Shown here in pieces: positions 1 through 5,127 of a stretch of DNA of 5,909 nucleotides. The notes beneath the pieces are model-generated. The model did not search any database, was not told the origin of the DNA, and saw only the letters and a program-made list of their open reading frames with translations. The translations under genes and the position numbers were made by a program. Source of the stretch: Gammaproteobacteria bacterium (lineage in GTDB: Bacteria > Pseudomonadota > Gammaproteobacteria > GCA-001735895); NCBI GenBank assembly GCA_015494335.1, contig WGBK01000349.1, positions 1 through 5,909 on the forward strand, written 5' to 3'. Numbering within the stretch: the first letter of the stretch is position 1; each line of letters opens with the position of its first letter.

Positions 1-1
1 G

Positions 2-1750
2 TACTGGGTGGCCACGACGCTGCTGGCCCGCTACAACGAGCAGGGCAAGCCCTGGCAGTACATCGGCATACGCACGGACATCACCGAACAGAAGAAGATG
101 GAGCGGGAAGCGCGCCTGCTGGCCCGTTTCCCGGCGGAGAATCCGGACCCGGTGCTGCGCATGGGTCGCAACGGCCGCATACTCTATCACAATCCGGCCA
201 GCCGCATTCTGCTCGATCACTGGGGTGTTCGGGAAGGTCATCATCTGCCCGCCGAGTGGCAGGCCGTGTTGCGACATTGCCTGGAAAAGAACCGGATTGA
301 ATCCCACGACATTCACATCGGCGACGAGCACTATGAACTGCGCTTCACGCCGGTGGCCAGCGAGGATTATGTCAATCTCTATGCACGCAATATCACCGAG
401 ATCCGGCGTGCCCAGGCGCACTTGAGCTATCAGGCCCGGCACGATCCGCTCACCGGCCTGTACAACCGTTTCGCTTTCGAACAATTTCTCGATGAAGCCC
501 TGTTGCGCGCCCAGGCCAGTGATGACGGCAGCCTGCTGCTGTACATCGACCTGGACCAGTTCAAGATCGTAAACGATACCAGCGGACATGTGGCCGGCGA
601 CGAGTTGCTGCGCCAGCTTGGCGAGCTGTTTTCCGGCTGTATCCGCGAGAGCGACCTGCTGGCCCGTCTCGGTGGTGACGAGTTCGGCATCCTGCTCAAC
701 GGCTGTGACCTGCGCCACGGCGTCGAGCTGGCGGAAAAGCTGCTGCAGGCGGTCAACGAATACCGCTTCCTGTGGCAGAACAAGTCCTTCAAGCTGGGTG
801 CCAGCATCGGCATTGCGTTGATCAATGCCGATTGCGACAGCGCCGTACATCTGCTCGGCGAGGCGGATATCGCCTGTTACGCGGCCAAGGACAAGGGACG
901 CAACCGGGTTGAGGTGTATCAACCCGGTCAGGAGCTGGAAGAGCGGCGCAACGAGATGCATTGGGCCGCGGTGATCCCGGAAGCGCTGGCCCAGGAGCGC
1001 TTCGAGCTGTATGCCCAACGCATCAAGCCGCTGCAGGCCGAGACAGACGAGGAGCATTACGAACTGTTGCTGCGCCTGCGCAGCGACGACGGTTCGCTGA
1101 TCCCGCCGGGCGCTTTCCTGCCGGCGGCAGAGCGCTATGGTTTGATGAGCTCGATCGACCTGTGGGTGGTCGAACATGCCTTTCAACAGCTTCAGCAGGC
1201 GGAACGACCGCCTTCGGTGGCCATCAATCTTTCCGGCAACAGCCTGGGTGATGACCGCTTTCTGGGTTACCTGCTGGAGAAGCTGGATGCCCATGATCTT
1301 GACCCGAGAGGGATCAGTTTCGAGATCACCGAAACCAGCGCCATTGCCAATCTCAACCGCGCGGTGCAGTTGATCGAGAGCCTGCGCGAGCGGGGCTGCC
1401 GCTTCGCACTGGACGATTTTGGCAGCGGCCTCTCCTCCTTTGCCTACCTGAAAAACCTGCCGGTGGATTTCCTCAAGATCGATGGTGCTTTCGTGCGCGA
1501 TATTCTGGAAGACCCGATCGACGAGGCGATGGTGCAGGCGATCAACCACATCGGTCATGTCATGGGCATACGCACCATCGCCGAGTTCGTGGAAAGCACG
1601 GCCATCGAGAAGCAGTTGAAACTGATGCAGGTGGATTTCGTCCAGGGTTACGCCATCCACCGGCCGCAACCCCTGGACGAGGTGTTGCAGAATGTTTGCA
1701 GCAGTTCAGATGCGGCCTCTGAAGATGGGAGTGGCTGCTTCACGACCTGA
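2..1750 (+). CDS. PAS-GGDEF-EAL cyclic-di-GMP turnover protein (5' end outside window)
   Basis: Predicted bifunctional diguanylate cyclase/phosphodiesterase that makes or degrades the second messenger c-di-GMP. The reading frame is open from base 2, and the first residues (YWVATT, then IRTDITEQKK, ending near 100) form the C-terminal PAC part of a PAS domain, so the true start lies upstream; the GTG at 8 is just a valine codon. A second PAS-like segment spans about 115-400. The GGDEF domain begins at HDPLTGLYN (440-466) and has an intact GGDEF signature (671-685) and an intact RxxD inhibitory site, RESD (644-655), five residues before it. The EAL domain (about 965-1690) has ELL in place of EAL (1061-1069) but keeps the glutamate. 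It also retains INLS, FEITET, LDDFGSG (1409-1429), LKIDG, AEFVES (1580-1597) and VQGY (1640-1651), so the metal- and substrate-binding residues look present. Both activities are therefore plausible; which one dominates cannot be read from sequence. The visible portion shows no membrane segment. It ends tail to tail with the purine operon and has no evident functional link to it. Confidence 0.95.
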   Translation, partial: YWVATTLLARYNEQGKPWQYIGIRTDITEQKKMEREARLLARFPAENPDPVLRMGRNGRILYHNPASRILLDHWGVREGHHLPAEWQAVLRHCLEKNRIESHDIHIGDEHYELRFTPVASEDYVNLYARNITEIRRAQAHLSYQARHDPLTGLYNRFAFEQFLDEALLRAQASDDGSLLLYIDLDQFKIVNDTSGHVAGDELLRQLGELFSGCIRESDLLARLGGDEFGILLNGCDLRHGVELAEKLLQAVNEYRFLWQNKSFKLGASIGIALINADCDSAVHLLGEADIACYAAKDKGRNRVEVYQPGQELEERRNEMHWAAVIPEALAQERFELYAQRIKPLQAETDEEHYELLLRLRSDDGSLIPPGAFLPAAERYGLMSSIDLWVVEHAFQQLQQAERPPSVAINLSGNSLGDDRFLGYLLEKLDAHDLDPRGISFEITETSAIANLNRAVQLIESLRERGCRFALDDFGSGLSSFAYLKNLPVDFLKIDGAFVRDILEDPIDEAMVQAINHIGHVMGIRTIAEFVESTAIEKQLKLMQVDFVQGYAIHRPQPLDEVLQNVCSSSDAASEDGSGCFTT

Positions 1751-1761
1751 ATTTTCCAGCG

Positions 1762-2523
1762 TCAGGCGATTGTCTCCCGCCGCAGCAATCGCCAGCGCGC
1801 AAACAGGGCTTGCATGTCGGGGTTGTGGATGAAACCCAGGTTGTAGGGGTGCTCGGCTTGCAGCACCGCATGGCCGTGCGCGCCGGGCAGGGCGAGGATG
1901 TGCTCGGCGATCCTGCCCCACAGGATCAGGGTGATGCCGTCACCCTGCAGTTCCTCGAGCAAGCAGTCGAGAAAGCCTTCCCAGCGCCGCGCCTCGCGGG
2001 TCTTGGATAGGCCGTCGCGCAGTACCGGCAGGGCGTTGAAGGCGAGCACCCCGCGCGCCTCGAGACGAAGAAAGAACTCGTCGAGGCTGTCGATCAGCCC
2101 GCTCTTGTCCAGCGCCGCGATGCGGGATTGCGGCACCGAGCCGTCGGGTGACGGTACGATCAGGCCTTCGGCGACAAGGGCGGTCTTGAGCAGGTTGCGC
2201 AGGGAGGTGGCGCGGTTGACCGCTTTCGACAGCCCGCCCTCGGACCACAATGAACCAACCGCCGCATCCTGGAAAGCGATGCCGTTGGCCGAGGCGGCGC
2301 GGGGATAGGGGGATTCGCCGAACAGCAGGTAGCGGCAACCCGCGCGGTCGCGGCGGAAGGCCGCCAGCATTCGTTCCGGTCCGGGCAGCCAGTCGGGCCG
2401 GTTCAGCAAGTCCTGCAGGTAGTCCGGCTCCATCCGTTCCAGGGCCCGTGCCAGGGGAGCGCGCCATTGCTCGTGGACCTCGTTGATATCGAGCAGCCGC
2501 TCGATGGTTTCCGCAGCGCTCAT
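1762..2523 (-). CDS. Divergent uracil-DNA glycosylase-fold protein, motif A aspartate replaced
   Basis: A 253-residue protein recognisable as a relative of family-1 uracil-DNA glycosylase (Ung, which excises uracil from DNA). Residues 69-84 (GESPYP...NGIAF) align without gaps to the Ung catalytic segment GQDPYH...HGLAF. SLRNLLK (107-113) matches the PSLxN region, GVLAFN (158-163) the GVLLLN strand with its base-reading Asn, ILWGRIAE (200-207) the LLWG strand, and HPYNL (225-229) the HPSPL loop with its catalytic His and intercalating Leu. The water-activating Asp is Ser71 and the following motif His is Pro74, so classical uracil excision may be lost or altered. The protein is somewhat longer than a typical Ung, with extra residues around 85-106 and 117-150. 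The start at 2523 is chosen from the ATGA overlap with uraD; no good Shine-Dalgarno lies close, which fits translational coupling. The frame stays open upstream to 3234, but only as an overlap of uraD. It is the last gene of the purine operon. Its function is unknown: an atypical base glycosylase or a non-catalytic DNA- or base-binding protein are both possible. Confidence 0.85.
   Translation of the reverse strand: MSAAETIERLLDINEVHEQWRAPLARALERMEPDYLQDLLNRPDWLPGPERMLAAFRRDRAGCRYLLFGESPYPRAASANGIAFQDAAVGSLWSEGGLSKAVNRATSLRNLLKTALVAEGLIVPSPDGSVPQSRIAALDKSGLIDSLDEFFLRLEARGVLAFNALPVLRDGLSKTREARRWEGFLDCLLEELQGDGITLILWGRIAEHILALPGAHGHAVLQAEHPYNLGFIHNPDMQALFARWRLLRRETIA
1765..1793. terminator. Hairpin at the convergent gene boundary, possible bidirectional terminator
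   Basis: GGCGATTG (1765-1772) and CAATCGCC (1786-1793) form a perfect 8-bp stem with a 13-nt loop. It covers the last codons of the glycosylase-like gene and begins 14 nt after the stop of the GGDEF-EAL gene. Neither strand has a T-run after the stem, so it is not a classical intrinsic terminator; its position is the main argument. Confidence 0.3.
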
Positions 2524-3029
2524 GCGTCGTCGATGCGTTCCTGCAGGCGCAGACGGGCGATGCGCGCGATCTGGTGCAGGTTCTCGTCGAATTCCTCGGC
2601 GGTACTGCGGCCGACCCGCTGCTTCATCTGTTCGAGGATGTCGCAGACGCTCAGACCCTTGACCGCGATGATGAAGGGAAAGCCGTGACGGGTGAAATAC
2701 TTGCAGTTGAGCTCGGACAGCTCGGCCTTCTGTTCCGGGCTGCAGGCATCGAGGCCGGCGGAAGCCTGTTCGCCGCGGGATGCGTCCGTTAGATCGCGCT
2801 GGTCGGCGACGCGGCCGGTCAGCTGAGGATGGGCGCGCATCAGTTCCAGCTGCTGCCGGTGGGGCGCCTGCATCATTGCCTCGACCATGGCTCGATGCAG
2901 GTCGTCGAGGCTGGAGAAGGGGCGGCGTTTCCAGGCTTCCCGGGCCACCCAAGGCGAATGCTCGAAGATATCGCCGAGCTGTTCGACAAAGGCATCCTGG
3001 TCGAGCCGGTTGAGTTCCTGCAGGGTCAT
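2520..3029 (-). CDS. uraD: 2-oxo-4-hydroxy-4-carboxy-5-ureidoimidazoline (OHCU) decarboxylase
   Basis: UraD decarboxylates the unstable urate-degradation intermediate OHCU stereospecifically to S-allantoin, the step directly after 5-hydroxyisourate hydrolase (UraH). The 169-residue length is normal for the family. The signatures are clear: RAHPQL at 65-70 with the catalytic His67, SRGEQASAGL at 84-93 with the conserved Glu87, then LNCKYFTRHGFPFIIAVKG at about 108-126, the conserved core helix and loop. The N-terminal LNRLDQDAFVEQLGDIFEHSPWV is also typical. It lacks a signal peptide, so it should be cytosolic. The ATG at 3029 overlaps the puuE stop as ATGA, and GAGGAG (plus-strand 3038-3043) lies 8 nt upstream as a ribosome binding site. 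Its own stop overlaps the start of the glycosylase-like gene in the same way. The partner uraH is transcribed from the opposite side of the shared regulatory region. Confidence 0.96.
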   Translation of the reverse strand: MTLQELNRLDQDAFVEQLGDIFEHSPWVAREAWKRRPFSSLDDLHRAMVEAMMQAPHRQQLELMRAHPQLTGRVADQRDLTDASRGEQASAGLDACSPEQKAELSELNCKYFTRHGFPFIIAVKGLSVCDILEQMKQRVGRSTAEEFDENLHQIARIARLRLQERIDDA

Positions 3030-3976
3030 TCGCGGTGCTCCTCGCTGTCCGTCGGGCAGGGAAAATGTTCGATCCAGTGGCGCGCAATATCGATGCGACG
3101 GCAGACCCAGACGCCTTCGCGGGACTGGATGTAGTCGAGAAAACGTCGCAGCGCGGCAAAACGGCCGGGGCGACCCACCAGCCGGGCATGCAACCCGATC
3201 GACAGCATGCGCGGACGGGTCGCGCCCTCGGCATGAAGTATATCGAAACTGTCCTTCAGGTACTCGAGGAACTGGCTGCCGGCGTGGAAGCCCTGGGGCG
3301 TCGCAAAGCGCATGTCGTTCGCGTCCAGGGTATAGGGCACGACCAGATGCGGGCGGCTGCCGTCCCGCGTCGCCACCCGGGTCCAGAACGGCAGCTCGTC
3401 GCCGTAGTAGTCGGCGTCGTAGAGATAGCCACCCTGTTCGACCAGCAGGCGGCGTGTGTTGGGGCTGTCGCGGCCGGTGTACCAGCCCAGTGGCGGCCTG
3501 CCGAACAGCTCGGTGAGGATGCGTGTAGCCTCGGCCATGTGCGCGCGCTCGGTGGCTTCGTCGATGTTCTGGTAATGAATCCAGCGCAAGCCGTGGCTGG
3601 CGATCTCGACCTGTTCGCCGAGGCGCTTGAGTTCCTCCACCAGTACCGGGTGTCGCTGCAGGGCCATGGCCACGCCAAACACGGTCAGCGGCAGCCCGCG
3701 CTGCTCGAATTCACGCAGAATGCGCCACACGCCGACCCGCGATCCGTATTCGTAGATCGACTCCATGCTCATGTGGCGCGCGGGGTAGGATTCCGCGCCG
3801 ATGATCTCGGAAAGAAAGCGCTCCGAGCCCTCGTCGCCGTGCAACACGCAGCTTTCGCCGCCTTCCTCGATGTTGAGCACGAACTGCACCGCGATGCGCG
3901 CGTCGCCGGGCCAGTGGGGATGGGGCGGACGAGGTCCGTAGCCGATCAGGTCGCGGGGATAGTCGGCGGGGGTCAT
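3026..3976 (-). CDS. puuE: Allantoinase, PuuE type (polysaccharide-deacetylase fold)
   Basis: PuuE hydrolyses allantoin to allantoate and is unrelated to the amidohydrolase-type allantoinase AllB/PuuF; it has a NodB-like deacetylase fold, and the Pseudomonas enzyme has been described as not needing a metal. The 316-residue protein opens with YPRDLIGYGPRPPHPHWP (6-23), the N-terminus characteristic of the family, followed by GDARIAVQFVLNIEEGGE (24-41) and HMSMESIYEYGSRVGVWR (68-85). IASHGLRWIHYQ (125-136) corresponds to the NodB His motif, GWYTGRDSPNTRRL lies near 175-190, and YTLDANDMRF and MLSIGLHARLVGRP come later. The ATG at 3976 is set by the ATGA overlap with the regulator stop, and GGAG (plus-strand 3984-3987) lies 7 nt upstream. 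The product feeds allantoate to downstream enzymes not present here. It sits second in the minus-strand operon, directly before uraD. Confidence 0.95.
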   Translation of the reverse strand: MTPADYPRDLIGYGPRPPHPHWPGDARIAVQFVLNIEEGGESCVLHGDEGSERFLSEIIGAESYPARHMSMESIYEYGSRVGVWRILREFEQRGLPLTVFGVAMALQRHPVLVEELKRLGEQVEIASHGLRWIHYQNIDEATERAHMAEATRILTELFGRPPLGWYTGRDSPNTRRLLVEQGGYLYDADYYGDELPFWTRVATRDGSRPHLVVPYTLDANDMRFATPQGFHAGSQFLEYLKDSFDILHAEGATRPRMLSIGLHARLVGRPGRFAALRRFLDYIQSREGVWVCRRIDIARHWIEHFPCPTDSEEHRE

Positions 3977-4677
3977 GTCGTGGCTCCGTCTTCGCTTTGC
4001 TCATTCAGCACTTCGCGCAGATCCGGTTCGGGCGGGTTGCGCTGCTCCGTAAACTGCTGCTCCAGCTCGTCGATGTGGGTTTCCATGCAGTGCCGGGCGC
4101 GCTTGCCGTCACCGGCCCGCAGGGCCTCGAGAATTTCGCCGTGGTCATGGTTGACGCAGGCGCGCGGGGTCGGGTGGCTGCCGAGCAGGACCAGCGGCGT
4201 GCGGGCGAGGATTTCCTCTATGAAATCCTGCAGGACGCGGTTGCCGCCGAGACGCGCCAGCTCGACATGGAAGCGCACCGACAGTCGCAGGCCCTCGTGC
4301 AGGTGCTGTTCCCGGTAGGCCTGGCGTTCTTCATCCAGCAGGCGGTACAGGGCCTGGACATCGGCATCGGTCAGGTTTCCGGCCAGGCCCTCGACCACTG
4401 CGCCTTCGAGCAGCCGCCGCGTCGCGAACAGGTCGCGCGCCTCGCGGGCGTCGGGGCAGGCAACCTGGGCGCCGGCGTTGGGACGGTGCTGGACCAGGCG
4501 ATCCTGTACCAGTCGCGTCAGGGCGGTACGCACGCGGCCACGTTTGACCCCGAACAGCTCGGCCAGTTGCTGCTCGCGCAAGCGGGTGCCTGGTGGCAGG
4601 CGCTGCTCGAGTATCGCGCGCTTGAGGGAATGGTAGAGCCGGTCTTCGGTGCCGGACGGGGCGGTGGATGCATCCAT
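3973..4677 (-). CDS. GntR-family (FCD domain) transcriptional regulator of purine/urate catabolism
   Basis: A 234-residue DNA-binding regulator. An N-terminal GntR winged helix (about residues 11-75) contains LKRAILEQRLPPGTRLRE, then LAELFGVKRGRVRTALTRL as the helix-turn-helix, then LVQHRPNAGAQVA as the wing. The rest is an FCD ligand domain (about 80-210): RRLLEGAVVEGLA, RFHVELA (His137), NHDHGEILEALRAGD (His179) and CMETHIDELE (His201). These three histidines match the metal-binding set of many FCD proteins, which sense small carboxylates; a purine-pathway intermediate is a sensible ligand guess. The ATG at 4677 is preferred, with AAAAAAGG just upstream. A longer form from TTG at 4737 would begin inside the operator and lengthen the protein by 20 residues ahead of the domain. 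It is the first gene of the puuE-uraD operon, ends in an ATGA overlap with puuE, and faces uraH-xdhA, so autoregulation and control of both arms are likely. It resembles in role the GntR regulator HpxS of Klebsiella hpx genes, but orthology is not established. Confidence 0.92.
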   Translation of the reverse strand: MDASTAPSGTEDRLYHSLKRAILEQRLPPGTRLREQQLAELFGVKRGRVRTALTRLVQDRLVQHRPNAGAQVACPDAREARDLFATRRLLEGAVVEGLAGNLTDADVQALYRLLDEERQAYREQHLHEGLRLSVRFHVELARLGGNRVLQDFIEEILARTPLVLLGSHPTPRACVNHDHGEILEALRAGDGKRARHCMETHIDELEQQFTEQRNPPEPDLREVLNEQSEDGATT

Positions 4678-4701
4678 GGACCTTTTTTGCCTGCTTGCGG
4701 G

Positions 4702-4731
4702 TTGATTGTCAACAATCTTATGAGTTATTGT
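4702..4731 (+). promoter_or_regulatory. Candidate sigma-70-like promoter for uraH-xdhA
   Basis: TTGATT (4702-4707) and TATTGT (4726-4731), separated by 18 bp, each match the -35 and -10 consensus at four of six positions. Transcription would begin near 4738. The elements overlap both putative operators, which fits repression by a bound GntR dimer. The match is weak; a TTGACA at 4731-4736 has no suitable -10 downstream. Confidence 0.3.
4705..4716. promoter_or_regulatory. Putative GntR operator 1
   Basis: The sequence ATTGTCAACAAT is a perfect inverted repeat, ATTGT and ACAAT around a 2-bp centre. This GT-N2-AC form resembles operators of FadR-subfamily GntR regulators. It lies 28 bp upstream of the regulator ATG, in the only AT-rich island of the window, and recurs as its reverse complement 10 bp away. 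That the neighbouring regulator binds it is inferred. Confidence 0.7.
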
Positions 4732-4744
4732 TGACAATTATCAG
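4715..4744 (-). promoter_or_regulatory. Candidate sigma-70-like promoter for the GntR-puuE-uraD operon
   Basis: On the minus strand CTGATA (plus-strand 4739-4744) and TAAGAT (4715-4720) lie 18 bp apart, each with four of six consensus positions. The start point would be near 4708. The element interleaves with the plus-strand candidate promoter and spans both operators, so one occupied site could affect both directions. Weakly supported. Confidence 0.28.
4727..4738. promoter_or_regulatory. Putative GntR operator 2
   Basis: The sequence ATTGTTGACAAT is the exact reverse complement of operator 1 and is again ATTGT and ACAAT around 2 bp. The two centres are 22 bp apart, about two helical turns, so two dimers would sit on the same face of the DNA. 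It ends 33 bp before the uraH ATG, placing it to control the uraH-xdhA arm. Confidence 0.7.
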
Positions 4745-4759
4745 CCAGCGAACCGCCCG

Positions 4760-4766
4760 AAGGAGG
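4760..4766 (+). promoter_or_regulatory. Ribosome binding site of uraH
   Basis: AAGGAGG is a near-perfect Shine-Dalgarno sequence 5 nt before the ATG at 4772. It is the strongest one in the window and fixes the uraH start. Confidence 0.85.
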
Positions 4767-4771
4767 CAGCG

Positions 4772-5125
4772 ATGGCCCTCACCACCCATGTTCTGGATAC
4801 CGCCCACGGCTGCCCGGCGGCCGGTCTGCGCATCGAGCTCTATCGCCTGCACGAGCATGCCCATGCCGAGCGCCTGTGCGAGCACTACAGCAATGCCGAC
4901 GGGCGCGTCGATGTGCCGCTGCTGCAGGGTGAGGATTTCCAGCCCGGCCGCTACCAGCTGCGCTTCCATGTCGACGAGTATTTCCGTGCCCGTGGCGTGG
5001 AGCTGCCCGATCCGCCCTTCCTCGACGTGGTGTTGCTGCGTTTCGGTATCGCCGAGGCCGATGCCCATTACCATGTGCCGCTGCTGGTTTCTCCCTGGAG
5101 CTACTCCACCTATCGCGGCAGCTGA
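4772..5125 (+). CDS. uraH: 5-hydroxyisourate hydrolase (transthyretin-like protein)
   Basis: UraH hydrolyses 5-hydroxyisourate, the product of urate oxidase, to OHCU, which UraD then decarboxylates. The protein of 117 residues is the normal size for the soluble enzyme, a homotetramer of transthyretin fold. It begins almost directly with LTTHVLDTAHG (3-13, active-site His6), continues with NADGRVD (41-47, active-site Arg45), and has HYHVPLLVSP (99-108, active-site His99). It ends in the diagnostic C-terminal YRGS (114-117) that separates true HIU hydrolases from transthyretins. There is no signal peptide, so it is cytosolic. The start at 4772 is supported by a strong Shine-Dalgarno and by the N-terminal motif lying at residue 3. 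It is the first gene of the plus-strand arm; xdhA follows after 2 bp. Confidence 0.97.
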   Translation: MALTTHVLDTAHGCPAAGLRIELYRLHEHAHAERLCEHYSNADGRVDVPLLQGEDFQPGRYQLRFHVDEYFRARGVELPDPPFLDVVLLRFGIAEADAHYHVPLLVSPWSYSTYRGS

Positions 5126-5127
5126 TC

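Noticed and set aside
8..10. GTG at base 8 as a start for the GGDEF-EAL gene
   Set aside because: It falls inside a conserved PAC segment (YWVATT), so the frame must continue upstream of the window.
1746..1766. Inverted repeat CCTGA/TCAGG around the two convergent stop codons
   Set aside because: Only 5 bp with an 11-nt loop and partly forced by two facing TGA stops; too weak to be called a terminator.
2524..3234. Upstream extension of the glycosylase-like reading frame, giving 490 codons
   Set aside because: The added part overlaps uraD and puuE in another frame and translates to Arg/Pro-rich low-complexity sequence; the ATGA start at 2523 fits the domain.
3035..4318. Long plus-strand open frame of 427 codons antisense to puuE and the regulator
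   Set aside because: It lies entirely opposite two well-supported genes, has a composition of Ala/Arg/Gly/Val-rich shadow translation and no recognisable domain; GC-rich DNA commonly leaves such antisense frames open.
3997..4734. Plus-strand open frame of 245 codons antisense to the GntR gene
   Set aside because: It is the mirror of a clear winged-helix/FCD coding sequence, shows no motif of its own, and runs through the operator region.
4678..4737. Alternative TTG start of the regulator adding 20 residues
   Set aside because: The start codon lies in the operator palindrome and overlaps the likely promoter, no Shine-Dalgarno was noted, and the GntR domain is complete without the extension.
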